64,000 nt of DNA. Source: Streptomyces rhizoryzae (GTDB taxonomy: Bacteria > Actinomycetota > Actinomycetes > Streptomycetales > Streptomycetaceae). The stretch covers positions 45,450 to 109,449 of the forward strand of contig NZ_JALMUV010000027.1 in NCBI RefSeq assembly GCF_023155275.1, written 5' to 3'. Both the position numbers and the translations under genes were made by a program. The notes under the pieces are model-generated. The model made no database searches and was not told the DNA's origin. It saw only the letters and a program-made list of their open reading frames with translations. Position 1 is the first letter of the stretch, and each line of letters opens with the position of its first letter. Below, one piece after another: positions 10,290 through 19,500 of the stretch.

Positions 10290-11993
10290 ATGGCCCACGC
10301 CGCACAGGTCCAGCGCATGTCCCGCTTGATGGTCAAGACACTGCGCGACGACCCGGCCGACGCCGAGGTGCTCAGCCACAAGCTGCTGGTGCGCGCCGGC
10401 TACGTGCGCCGCACCGCGGCCGGTGTCTGGTCCTGGCTGCCCCTCGGCAAGAAGGTCCTCGCCAACGTCGAGCGGATCGTGCGCGAGGAGATGGACGCCA
10501 TCGGCGGCCAGGAGGTCCTGCTGCCCGCCCTGCTGCCGAAGGAGCCGTACGAGGCGACCGGCCGCTGGGACGAGTACGGCGCCGAGCTCTTCCGCCTCCA
10601 GGACCGCAGGGGCGGCGACTACCTCCTCGGCCCCACCCACGAGGAGATCTTCACCCAGCTGGTGAAGGACCAGTGCACGTCCTACAAGGACCTGCCGGTG
10701 GTGCTGTACCAGATCCAGACCAAGTACCGCGACGAGGCCCGCCCGCGCGCCGGCATCCTGCGCGGCCGCGAGTTCCAGATGAAGGACTCCTACTCCTTCG
10801 ACCTCGCCGACGAGGGCCTGGCCGAGTCCTACGCGCTGCACCGCGCCGCTTATCAGCGGATCTTCGCGCGCCTCGGCCTCGACTACCGCATCTGCGCGGC
10901 CACCGCCGGCGCCATGGGCGGCTCCAAGTCCGAGGAGTTCCTGGCCCCCGCCGCGGCCGGCGAGGACACCTTCGCCGACTGCCCGGCCTGCGACTACGCC
11001 GCCAACACCGAGGCGATCACCTACGCCCTGACGCCGGTGGACGCCGCCGGCGTCCCCGCGGCCGAGGAGATCCCCACGCCGGACACCCCGACCATCGAGA
11101 CCCTCGCCGCGCACCTCGGCGTCCCGGCCTCCGCGACGCTGAAGAACCTCCTGGTCAAGGTGGACGGCGAGATCGTCGCGGTGGGCGTCCCGGGCGACCG
11201 CGAGGTCGACATGGGCAAGGTCGAGGCGCACTTCGCCCCCGCCGCCGTCGAGCTGGTCACCGCCGAGGACTTCGTCGGCCGCGACGACCTGGTCCGCGGC
11301 TACGTCGGCCCGCAGGGCCTGGACGAGGTCACCTACCTCGCCGACCCGCGCGTCGCCCCCGGCACCGCCTGGATCACCGGCGCCAACAAGGACGGCGTGC
11401 ACGCCAGGAACGTCGTCGCCGGCCGCGACTTCGAGGTCGACGCGTACGTCGACGTGGTCGTCGTCCAGGAGGGCGACCCCTGCCCGAACTGCGGCACCGG
11501 CCTCAAGCTGGACCGCGCCATCGAGATCGGCCACATCTTCCAGCTCGGCCGCAAGTACGCCGACGCCTTCCAGCTCGACGTGCTCGGCCAGAACGGCAAG
11601 CCGGTCCGGGTGACCATGGGCTCGTACGGCATCGGCGTCTCCCGCGCGGTCGCCGCCCTGGCCGAGCAGCACGCCGACGAGCAGGGCCTGTGCTGGCCCC
11701 GCGAGGTCGCGCCCGCCGACGTCCACGTCGTCGCGGCCGGCAAGGCCAAGCAGACCGAACTCGCCCTGGAGATCTCCGAGCAGCTCGCCGACGCCGGCCT
11801 GCGCGTCCTGGTCGACGACCGGCCCGGCGTCTCGCCCGGCGTGAAGTTCACCGACGCCGAGCTGATCGGCGTGCCCACCATCGTCGTGGCCGGCCGCCGC
11901 GCCGGCGAGGGCGTCGTCGAGGTCAAGGACCGCCGCACCGGCGAGCGCGAGGAACTGACGGTCGCCGAGGCCGTCGCCCGCCTGGGCGCCTGA
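10290..11993 (+). CDS. proS: prolyl-tRNA synthetase, bacterial type
   Basis: ProS charges tRNA-Pro with proline in the cytoplasm. The 567-residue length fits the bacterial type with an editing insertion domain between class II motifs 2 and 3. Visible features are the N-terminal class II core (G-P-T-H-E-E near residue 110, R-P-R-A-G-I-L-R-G-R-E-F near 152), the editing insert (about residues 230-395), motif 3 (TMGSYGIGVSR near 445), and the C-terminal anticodon-binding domain. The ATG at 10290 has a GGAG Shine-Dalgarno upstream. A strong hairpin follows the gene. Confidence 0.97.
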   Translation: MAHAAQVQRMSRLMVKTLRDDPADAEVLSHKLLVRAGYVRRTAAGVWSWLPLGKKVLANVERIVREEMDAIGGQEVLLPALLPKEPYEATGRWDEYGAELFRLQDRRGGDYLLGPTHEEIFTQLVKDQCTSYKDLPVVLYQIQTKYRDEARPRAGILRGREFQMKDSYSFDLADEGLAESYALHRAAYQRIFARLGLDYRICAATAGAMGGSKSEEFLAPAAAGEDTFADCPACDYAANTEAITYALTPVDAAGVPAAEEIPTPDTPTIETLAAHLGVPASATLKNLLVKVDGEIVAVGVPGDREVDMGKVEAHFAPAAVELVTAEDFVGRDDLVRGYVGPQGLDEVTYLADPRVAPGTAWITGANKDGVHARNVVAGRDFEVDAYVDVVVVQEGDPCPNCGTGLKLDRAIEIGHIFQLGRKYADAFQLDVLGQNGKPVRVTMGSYGIGVSRAVAALAEQHADEQGLCWPREVAPADVHVVAAGKAKQTELALEISEQLADAGLRVLVDDRPGVSPGVKFTDAELIGVPTIVVAGRRAGEGVVEVKDRRTGEREELTVAEAVARLGA

Positions 11994-12001
11994 CAACCGG
12001 C

Positions 12002-12042
12002 GAACGGGCCGGCCGGGGCACCCCGCCCCGGCCGGCCCGTTC
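12002..12042 (+). terminator. stem-loop terminator of proS
   Basis: A perfect 18-bp stem (12002-12019 with 12025-12042) starts 8 bases after the proS stop codon. Confidence 0.85.
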
Positions 12043-12062
12043 CGCCGTCCGCCGCCGGCCCG

Positions 12063-12140
12063 CTAGGGGGTGGCCGTGAAGTCGCGTCGTTCGCCCGGAG
12101 GGCGGCCGGGCGCCGGACGGGACTTCACGGACACCCCTAG
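12063..12140. repeat. long inverted repeat between convergent proS and kinase-like gene
   Basis: Arms 12063-12083 and 12121-12140 match as inverted copies except for one inserted base and one mismatch; the spacer is 37 nt and can itself fold. The right arm contains the stop codon of the minus-strand gene. It is a second, separate hairpin beyond the proS terminator and probably serves the minus-strand gene. Confidence 0.6.
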
Positions 12141-13045
12141 ACCGCCGCGGCGAACTCCAGCAGCGCCTCCCCGCGCCGCCGGTCGCCCGCCACCGCCTCG
12201 CGCACGCCCCCGCGCACCGCGCGGTACAGCGTCCAGCCGCGCAGCCGCTCCCGGTCCAGCTCCAGGGAGTCGGCCAGCTTCGCCACCCGCCGCCGGGCCG
12301 CCGCGGCCGCCCCCGACCCGGCCAGCAGGTCCTCGAACCGGTCCAGCACCAGCCGCGCCAGGTCGTACGCCCGCTCACCGACCAGCGGCGACGGGCCCAC
12401 CGCCAGCCACGGCACCCGCTCCCCGGCCAGTACCTTCCCCTGCCGGAACGCCCCGTGCAGCAGGTACTCCTCCGCCGCCCCGGCCGGCAGCGACCGCCCC
12501 AACTCCAGCGCCTCGTCCACCAGCGGCCCGGCGCCCGCCCGGCCGGCGGCCGCCCGCAGCGCCGCCTCGTCCTCCGCGGTCCGCTCCGCCACCGACGCGA
12601 ACGGATGCCCCTCCGGCGGCGCCACCCACAGCCGCCGCACCGTGCCGGCCGCCTCCAGCAGCGCCCGGGCCTCCGGCAGCGACCGCAGCGACACGGCACC
12701 CTGCAACCGCTCCAGCAGCAGCGCACCGCCGGCCTCGTCGGCCCGCAGCAGCCGCACCGCGCCCCAGCCGTTCCAGGCCCGCAGGGCCGCCGCCTCCAGC
12801 GCCGCGGCCCGCCCCGGCACCGGGAACTTCAGCGCCGCCGGCGTCCCGTCCGCCTGCCGGACGAACGCCACCAGGCAGCTGCGGCCGCCCGGTTCGTGCA
12901 CCCGCTCCAGCGTCAGTTCCCAGGCGTCCAGCCGTTCCCGGACCAGCGCGGGGAGCGCGGCCAGCCAGGCCCCGGCGGGCCCCTCCCGATCGCCGCCGAG
13001 TGCACGTCGCAGTCGGTGCGGCGGTTCGATGGGTGCCGTTGCCAT
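12137..13045 (-). CDS. aminoglycoside phosphotransferase-fold protein lacking catalytic residues
   Basis: The 302-residue protein aligns by motif order with the APH(6)/aminoglycoside-hydroxyurea antibiotic kinase family (central L-L-H-G segment, then W-L-A-V-G-P, then V-G-E-R-A-Y-D-L-A-R-L). However, the catalytic HGD is HGA, the following Asn of the loop is Lys (HGAFRQGKV), and the metal-binding IDP Asp is Gly (VGPSP). It is therefore probably a pseudokinase or an enzyme with a changed mechanism, not a resistance enzyme. The ATG at 13045 has AAAGGA about 11 bases upstream. It lies last in a run of three minus-strand genes with the ferritin-like and lipoprotein genes; spacing is 50 bases from the former. 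Confidence 0.75.
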   Translation of the reverse strand: MATAPIEPPHRLRRALGGDREGPAGAWLAALPALVRERLDAWELTLERVHEPGGRSCLVAFVRQADGTPAALKFPVPGRAAALEAAALRAWNGWGAVRLLRADEAGGALLLERLQGAVSLRSLPEARALLEAAGTVRRLWVAPPEGHPFASVAERTAEDEAALRAAAGRAGAGPLVDEALELGRSLPAGAAEEYLLHGAFRQGKVLAGERVPWLAVGPSPLVGERAYDLARLVLDRFEDLLAGSGAAAAARRRVAKLADSLELDRERLRGWTLYRAVRGGVREAVAGDRRRGEALLEFAAAV

Positions 13046-13095
13046 GCCTGAGCTGTCCTTTTCGTGGGGGAGTGGCCGCGGCTGCGGCCGGTCGT

Positions 13096-13590
13096 TCACA
13101 GCGCGTCGGAATCAGGTCCCGCGGCACCCGGCGGAGCGGGCGCCGCGGCCCGTTCCACGAGCCCAGGGAAGGCTACGCCGCTGCCCCGCCAGCGCACCGC
13201 CCGCACCGCCGCCTCCCGCAGCGCGGCCGCCGCCTCGGTGCGGCGCGCGCCGCCGGCGGCCCGCACGAGGTCGGCGTAGACGGCCGCCACCCGGTCCTCC
13301 AGCTCCGCGGCCAGCCGCACCGCGGCGGCCGCGTCCGGCACCGGGAACGGCAGCGCGTACGCGGCCGCGGCGGCCTGCGGGGTGCCGCCCAGGTCCCGTA
13401 CGGTCCGCCGCAGCGCGTCCCGGCGCGCCCGGTGCGCGTCGTACGCCCCCTGCGCCTCCTTGCGCCGCCCGGCCCCGATGCGCCCCCCGACCACGCCGTA
13501 CCCGTACACCGCCGCGTGCTCGGCCGCCAACGCCGCCTGAACGGCGGTGAGTTCGGAGTGGTCGGGGTGGGGGCGTGCCGTCGTCGTCAT
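13096..13590 (-). CDS. DUF4439 ferritin-like protein
   Basis: This 164-residue, alanine-rich, all-helical protein looks like the DUF4439 ferritin-like family: a helix containing A-L-A-A-E-H-A-A-V-Y-G-Y near the N-terminus, then further helices with H-R-A-R-R-D and A-E-L-E-D-R segments that could supply metal ligands. Whether it binds iron is not known. The ATG at 13590 has a GAGGCGGG Shine-Dalgarno close by. It is flanked by the lipoprotein gene upstream and the kinase-like gene downstream, and the three probably form one unit. Confidence 0.75.
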   Translation of the reverse strand: MTTTARPHPDHSELTAVQAALAAEHAAVYGYGVVGGRIGAGRRKEAQGAYDAHRARRDALRRTVRDLGGTPQAAAAAYALPFPVPDAAAAVRLAAELEDRVAAVYADLVRAAGGARRTEAAAALREAAVRAVRWRGSGVAFPGLVERAAAPAPPGAAGPDSDAL

Positions 13591-13750
13591 CCCGCCTCTT
13601 TCTGGTTGTCGTGCGTGGGGGTTTCGGTGTGGCGCCGCTCCGCCGGGCGCCGTACGCGGCGGTGGCGGGGACGGAAGGGGAAGGGCCGCCCCCGGGCCCG
13701 GTCCTCGGCGCGGGTGTTCGCGTCCCCGCGCGCGGCCAGGGGGCGTTCGC

Positions 13751-14257
13751 TCACCCGGGGGCCGTCAGGAGGTAGGCGTGGGCGGCTCCGGCGGCGGCGA
13801 CCGAGGCGAGGAGGCGGGCGAGTTCGGGGGGCGCGGTGCGCAGGGCGGTGGTGCGGGCGTCGGCGAGGGTGCGCTCCGCGTCGGCGAGGGCGGTGCGGGC
13901 GGCCTGTTCACCGGCGGGCACGCGGGGGGCCACGGGGGCCGGTGCGCGGCCGGGGGAGGGGGACGCGGAGGGCGCGGGGGCGGTGAACGCCTCGGCGTGG
14001 CGGGCCACTTCGGTGCGGAGCGGGCGCAGACGGGCGCCCAGGCCCGGGTGGGCGGCGAGGGTCGCGTCGTAGCGGGCCAGCAGCGCGCGGCTGTCACGGG
14101 CGGCGCGGGCCCGGGTCCGCTGTGCGGCCGCCGACTGCTCGGCCGACTCCGGGGCGGGCCCGGCGCTGTCGTCGGCGCATCCGGCGAGCAGGGCCGCGCC
14201 TCCCAGGGCGGCGCCGGCCAGCAGGGTCGTTCTGCGTGTGAGCGCCACTTTCGGCAC
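13751..14257 (-). CDS. secreted lipoprotein of unknown function
   Basis: The N-terminus shows a twin-arginine and lipobox pattern: T-R-R-T-T-L-L-A-G-A-A-L-G-G-A-A-L-L-A-G-C, so the protein is likely exported and lipid-anchored at the Cys. The rest (about 140 residues) is alanine-rich and helical, with a proline/serine/alanine-rich linker in the middle; no family was recognised. The GTG at 14257 is chosen because GGGAAG sits 6 nt upstream; a GTG three codons later is also possible. It is divergent from rimP and upstream of the ferritin-like gene. Confidence 0.7.
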   Translation of the reverse strand: MPKVALTRRTTLLAGAALGGAALLAGCADDSAGPAPESAEQSAAAQRTRARAARDSRALLARYDATLAAHPGLGARLRPLRTEVARHAEAFTAPAPSASPSPGRAPAPVAPRVPAGEQAARTALADAERTLADARTTALRTAPPELARLLASVAAAGAAHAYLLTAPG

Positions 14258-14323
14258 GTTGCACTTCCCGGGGTCTTCCGTCGTGATCACCGCAGGCGAG
14301 CGTATCCGTGCCCACCCGCCGAA

Positions 14324-14353
14324 TCGTCAGTACCCCGCCGGAACCGATAGGCT
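14324..14353 (+). promoter_or_regulatory. candidate promoter for the rimP-nusA operon
   Basis: TCGTCA (14324-14329) and TAGGCT (14348-14353) are separated by 18 bp, which fits a vegetative sigma factor promoter loosely. It would leave a leader of about 50 nt before the rimP ATG. Confidence 0.35.
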
Positions 14354-14408
14354 TTGACCCGACACGCGACCTAACCACAACAGCACACGCGGCCGAGGAG
14401 TCACCCGG

Positions 14409-14942
14409 ATGAGCACCACCCAGAGCGAGAGGCTGCGCGGACTGCTTGAACCGCTCGTCGCCGCGCGAGACCTGGATCTGGAAGAGATCGAGGTGACACC
14501 CGCCGGCCGGAGCCGGGTGCTGAGGATCGTGGTCGATTCCGACGAGGGCGTCCAGCTGGACGAGTGCGCCGAGCTGAGCCGCGAGGCGTCCGAGGTGCTG
14601 GACGAATCCGATGTGATGGGCGGCGCCCCGTACACCCTCGAGGTGTCCTCGCCCGGCGCCGACCGGCCGCTGACCGAGCCGCGGCACTACCGCCGCGCCG
14701 TCGGCCGCCTGATCAAGGCCCGCCTCCACGAGGGCGGCGACCTGGTGGCGCGGATCACCGCCATGGACGACACCGGCCTGGACCTCGAAGTGCCGGGCGT
14801 CAAGGGCCGCAAGCCGACCGCCCGCCGGGTCGCGTTCGACGAGATCGCCAAGGCGCGCATCGAGCTGGAGTTCAACCCCCGCCCGGCCAAGGGCGGGGCG
14901 CCGCAGGGCGAGAAGACCGACGAGAACAAGGAGGAGGCGTAG
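14409..14942 (+). CDS. rimP: ribosome maturation factor RimP
   Basis: RimP helps mature the 30S subunit. The 177-residue protein shows the family's conserved stretches: DLEEIEV near residue 20, RIVVDSDEGV near 37, and the YTLEVSSPGADRPL segment near 78. The C-terminal tail is charged (Lys/Glu-rich). It begins with an ATG at 14409 after a GAGGAG Shine-Dalgarno and is followed 2 bases after its stop by the nusA start, giving the classic rimP-nusA-ylxR-infB order. Confidence 0.95.
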   Translation: MSTTQSERLRGLLEPLVAARDLDLEEIEVTPAGRSRVLRIVVDSDEGVQLDECAELSREASEVLDESDVMGGAPYTLEVSSPGADRPLTEPRHYRRAVGRLIKARLHEGGDLVARITAMDDTGLDLEVPGVKGRKPTARRVAFDEIAKARIELEFNPRPAKGGAPQGEKTDENKEEA

Positions 14943-14944
14943 CC

Positions 14945-15937
14945 GTGGACATCGACATGAGTGCCCTGCGGGGTCTGGTGCGGGAGAAGGAGATCTCGTT
15001 CGACCTGCTGGTCGAGGCGATCGAGTCGGCCCTCCTCATCGCGTACCACCGCACCGAGGGCAGCCGCCGCCGGGCGCGGGTGGAGCTGGACCGCAGCACC
15101 GGGCACGTGACGGTGTGGGCGAAGGAGGACCCCGAGGACCTGGAGGAGGGTGCCGAGCCGCGCGAGTTCGACGACACCCCGTCCGGCTTCGGGCGGATCG
15201 CGGCGACCACCGCCAAGCAGGTCATCCTGCAACGGCTGCGGGACGCCGAGGAGGAGATCACGTTCGGCGAGTACGCCGGACGCGAGGGCGATGTCGTCAC
15301 CGGCGTCGTCCAGCAGGGCAAGGACCCCAAGAACGTCCTGGTCGACATCGGCAAGCTGGAGGCCATCCTGCCGGTGCAGGAGCAGGTCCCCGGCGAGGAG
15401 TACAAGCACGGCACCCGGCTGCGGTCGTACGTCGTCCGGGTCGTCAAGGGCGTCCGGGGGCCGTCGGTCACCCTGTCGCGCACCCACCCCAATCTGGTGA
15501 AGAAGCTCTTCGCCATGGAGGTGCCGGAGATCGCGGACGGGTCGGTGGAGATCGCCGCCATCGCGCGGGAGGCCGGCCACCGGACGAAGATCGCGGTGCG
15601 CTCGACCCGGTCCGGGCTGAACGCCAAGGGCGCCTGCATCGGCCCGATGGGCGGACGGGTCCGGGCCGTGATGGCCGAGCTGAACGGCGAGAAGATCGAC
15701 ATCGTGGACTGGTCGGACGACCCGGCCGAGCTGGTGGCGAACGCGCTGTCGCCGGCCCGGGTCAACAAGGTCGAGGTGGTGGACCTGAACGCGCGCTCCG
15801 CGCGGGTCACCGTCCCCGACTACCAGCTGTCACTGGCCATCGGCAAGGAAGGCCAGAACGCCCGGCTCGCGGCGCGGCTCACCGGCTGGCGGATCGACAT
15901 CCGCCCGGACACCGAGCACGCACCCGCGCAGGGCTGA
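14945..15937 (+). CDS. nusA: transcription termination/antitermination protein NusA
   Basis: NusA binds RNA polymerase and nascent RNA and modulates pausing, termination and antitermination. The 330-residue protein has the N-terminal RNAP-binding domain (residues 1 to about 110), an S1 domain (G-R-E-G-D-V-V-T-G-V-V-Q onwards), and two KH domains (with the G-P-M-G-G-R-V-R and I-G-K-E-G-Q-N-A-R-L-A-A loops). It lacks the acidic C-terminal repeats of E. coli NusA, as is usual in actinobacteria. The GTG at 14945 is chosen because it follows the rimP stop by 2 bases after a GGAGG; an ATG four codons later is the alternative. Confidence 0.96.
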   Translation: MDIDMSALRGLVREKEISFDLLVEAIESALLIAYHRTEGSRRRARVELDRSTGHVTVWAKEDPEDLEEGAEPREFDDTPSGFGRIAATTAKQVILQRLRDAEEEITFGEYAGREGDVVTGVVQQGKDPKNVLVDIGKLEAILPVQEQVPGEEYKHGTRLRSYVVRVVKGVRGPSVTLSRTHPNLVKKLFAMEVPEIADGSVEIAAIAREAGHRTKIAVRSTRSGLNAKGACIGPMGGRVRAVMAELNGEKIDIVDWSDDPAELVANALSPARVNKVEVVDLNARSARVTVPDYQLSLAIGKEGQNARLAARLTGWRIDIRPDTEHAPAQG

Positions 15938-16053
15938 GACGACCGGTACGCGGGGCGCAGCGGCCGAAAACAAGTGGTGCCGCGGCGCCCCGCGGGGAAT
16001 TCTTGAACACGGCTCGGTCTTTACCCCATCGGGGTGGAGCGCCCGTGGGGAGG

Positions 16054-16059
16054 TAGACT
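16054..16059 (+). promoter_or_regulatory. candidate -10 box (TAGACT) for a leaderless ylxR message
   Basis: TAGACT stands exactly 6 nt upstream of the GTG at 16066, the spacing expected if transcription starts at the start codon. A GGGGAGG lies 12 nt or more from the GTG, which is far for a Shine-Dalgarno. No good -35 was found. Confidence 0.45.
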
Positions 16060-16065
16060 TAAGCA

Positions 16066-16344
16066 GTGTCTGGCCGGACGCATGCCCGCGCATGCCCTGA
16101 GCGCACATGTCTGGGTTGCCGGGAGCGAGCGGCCAAGGGCGATTTGCTGCGCATCGTGGAGATCGAGGGCGAGTGTGTCCCCGATCCTCGCGGTACGCTG
16201 CCCGGCCGGGGTGCTTATGTGCACCGGACACTGGTCTGCCTCGACCTGGCGGTTCGCCGCCGGGCGTTTCCCCGGGCCTACCGGGGCCGCGGCCCGTTCG
16301 AGACGGCGGAGTTGCGCCGGTTCCTCGAAGGGGGCGCGGAGTGA
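16066..16344 (+). CDS. YlxR family RNA-binding protein (DUF448)
   Basis: The 92-residue protein has the YlxR signature: R-T-C-L-G-C-R near residue 13, then D-L-L-R-I-V and P-G-R-G-A-Y-V-H. YlxR is a small nucleic-acid-binding protein encoded between nusA and infB in many Gram-positive bacteria; in some it affects RNase P or transcription. The start is a GTG at 16066. Its own -10-like box just upstream suggests an internal promoter in the operon. infB follows after 180 bases. Confidence 0.92.
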   Translation: MSGRTHARACPERTCLGCRERAAKGDLLRIVEIEGECVPDPRGTLPGRGAYVHRTLVCLDLAVRRRAFPRAYRGRGPFETAELRRFLEGGAE

Positions 16345-16523
16345 GCAGCCGCCATGGCAACAGCGCACGGCACGACAACGCACAGCGCACGGAAAACCGT
16401 GCGGTCAGGTACCTCGCGAGTCGGAAGTAGGTCGAGATTGCGATGAGCACTCGATGAGTACGCGATGAGTACGCCCATGAAGTAGCGACGGTCCGGTGGA
16501 CACCCGGACCTAGAAGGAGCGAA

Positions 16524-19500
16524 GTGGCTAAGGTCCGGGTTTACGAACTCGCCAAGGAGTTCGGTGTGGAGAGCAAGGTCGTCATGGCCAAGCTCCAAGA
16601 ACTTGGTGAATTCGTCCGTTCGGCGTCCTCGACGATCGAGGCGCCGGTTGTTCGCAAGCTGACCGACGCATTCCAGGCGGGCAGCGGCGGTGGCCGTTCC
16701 GCCGGCAAGCCCGCGGCGCCGCGCAAGTCGGCCCCCGCGAAGCCGTCCGCGCCCTCTCCGGCGCAGGCCGGCGGCACCTCCCGCGCCGCGGGGGACCGTC
16801 CGGCTGCCCCGAAGCCGGGCGCCCCCAAGCCGGGCCCCGCGGCCCCGGCCGCCCCCGAGGCCCCCGCCGCCCCCGCGGCGCCGGCGGCCCCCAAGCCCGC
16901 CGCGGGCCCCACCCCGGGTCCGCGCCCCACCCCGGCGCGCCCCGCGGCGCCCAAGCCCGCTCCGGCCGCGCCCGCGCAGCCGGAGTTCCAGGCCCCGCCG
17001 TCCGCGCCGGCGCCCGCCGCGCAGCAGGGCCCCCGCCCGGGTGCCACGCCCGGCCCGCGCCCCGGCGGCCGCCAGGCCCCCGGCCAGGGCCAGCGCGCCC
17101 CGCGCCCCGGTGGCCAGGCCCCGCGTCCCGGCGCCCCCCGTCCGGCCGGTCCCCGTCCGGGCAACAACCCCTTCACCTCCGGTGGCTCCACGGGCATGGC
17201 CCGTCCGCAGGCCCCGCGGCCCGGTGGCGCCCCGCGTCCCGGCCAGCCCGGTCCGCGCCCGCAGGGCGGCGGCCAGGCCGGTCCGCGTCCGCAGGGCCAG
17301 GGCGGTCCGCGTCCGACCCCCGGTTCCATGCCGCGTCCGCAGGGTGCCGCGCCCGGCGGTGGCGCCGGCCCGCGTCCCGGCGGCGGTAACCGCCCGAACC
17401 CGGGCATGATGCCGCAGCGTCCGGCCGCCGGCCCGCGTCCGGGTCCCGGCGGCGGCCGTCCGGGCGGCGCCGGCCGTCCCGGTGGCGGCGGCGGTCGTCC
17501 CGGTGGCGGCGGCTTCGCCGGCCGTCCCGGTGGCGGTGGCGGTCGTCCCGGTGGTGGCGGCGGCGGTTTCGCCGGTCGTCCCGGTGGCGGCGGTCCCGGT
17601 GGTGCCGGCGGCGGCTTCGGCGGTCGTCCCGGCTTCGGCGGCCGTCCGGGCGGTCCCGGTGGCCGTGGCGGCACGCAGGGTGCCTTCGGCCGTCCCGGCG
17701 GTCCGGCGCGCCGCGGCCGCAAGTCGAAGCGGCAGCGCCGCCAGGAGTACGAGGCGATGCAGGCGCCCTCGGTCGGCGGCATCATGCTGCCGCGGGGCAA
17801 CGGCCAGATCGTTCGCCTCTCGCGCGGTGCCTCGCTGACCGACTTCGCGGAGAAGATCAACGCCAACCCGGCGTCCCTGGTGCAGGTCATGCTGAACCTG
17901 GGCGAGATGGTCACCGCGACGCAGTCCGTCTCCGACGAGACGCTGCAACTGCTCGCCGACGAGATGAACTACGTCGTCGAGATCGTCAGCCCGGAGGAGG
18001 AGGACCGCGAGCTGCTCGAGTCCTTCGACATCGAGTTCGGCGAGAACGAGGGCGGCGAGGAGATGCTGGTCTCCCGTCCGCCGGTGGTGACCGTCATGGG
18101 TCACGTCGACCACGGTAAGACCCGCCTGCTGGACGCGATCCGCAAGACCAACGTGGTCGCGGGCGAGGCCGGCGGCATCACCCAGCACATCGGTGCCTAC
18201 CAGGTCGCGACCGAGGTCAACGACGAAGAGCGCCGCATCACCTTCATCGACACCCCGGGTCACGAGGCGTTCACCGCCATGCGTGCCCGTGGTGCGAAGT
18301 CGACCGACATCGCGATCCTCGTGGTGGCGGCCAACGACGGTGTGATGCCGCAGACGATCGAGGCGCTGAACCACGCCAAGGCGGCCGACGTGCCGATCGT
18401 GGTCGCGGTCAACAAGATCGACGTCGAGGGCGCCGACCCGACCAAGGTGCGCGGTCAGCTGACCGAGTACGGCCTGGTGGCCGAGGAGTACGGCGGCGAC
18501 ACCATGTTCGTCGACATCTCCGCCAAGCAGGGTCTGCACATCGACGAGCTGCTGGAGGCGGTCGTCCTGACCGCCGACGCGGCGCTCGACCTGCGGGCCA
18601 ACGCCGAGCAGGACGCCCAGGGTCTCGCGATCGAGGCGCACCTCGACCGCGGCCGCGGCGCCGTGGCCACCGTCCTCGTCCAGCGCGGCACCCTGCGCGT
18701 CGGCGACACGATGGTCGCCGGCGACGCCTACGGCCGGGTCCGCGCGATGTTCGACGACAAGGGCAACAACGTCGAGGAAGCGGGTCCGTCGACCCCCGTC
18801 CTGGTCCTGGGTCTGACCAACGTCCCGGGCGCCGGCGACAACTTCCTGGTCGTCGACGAGGACCGCACGGCTCGCCAGATCGCCGAGAAGCGCGCGGCCC
18901 GCGAGCGCAACGCCGCGTTCGCCAAGCGCACCCGCCGGGTCTCCCTGGAGGACCTGGACAAGGTGCTCAAGGCGGGCGAGGTCCAGCAGCTCAACCTCAT
19001 CATCAAGGGCGACGCGTCCGGTTCGGTCGAGGCCCTGGAGTCCTCGCTGCTCCAGCTCGACGTCGGCGAGGAGGTCGACATCCGGGTGCTGCACCGCGGC
19101 GTCGGTGCGGTCACCGAGACCGACATCGACCTGGCGACCGGCTCCGACGCGATCGTCATCGGCTTCAACGTCCGCGCCGAGGGCCGCGCCACCCAGCGCG
19201 CCGAGCGCGAGGGCGTCGACGTCCGGTACTACTCGGTCATCTACCAGGCGATCGAGGAGATCGAGGCGGCCCTCAAGGGCATGCTCAAGCCGGAGTACGA
19301 GGAGGTCGAGCTCGGTACGGCGGAGATCCGCGAGGTCTTCAAGTCGTCCAAGCTGGGCAACATCGCCGGTGTGCTCATCCGGTCCGGCGAGGTCCGGCGG
19401 AACACCAAGGCCCGCCTGCTCCGCGACGGCAAGGTCATCGCGGAGAACCTCACCATCGAGGGCCTGCGCCGCTTCAAGGACGACGTCACCGAGATCCGCG

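Noticed and set aside
17100..17720. Repeat-rich DNA that could be taken for a tandem repeat element or CRISPR
   Set aside because: It encodes the Gly/Pro/Arg-rich disordered region of IF-2 in frame, with units of unequal length; no spacer structure.
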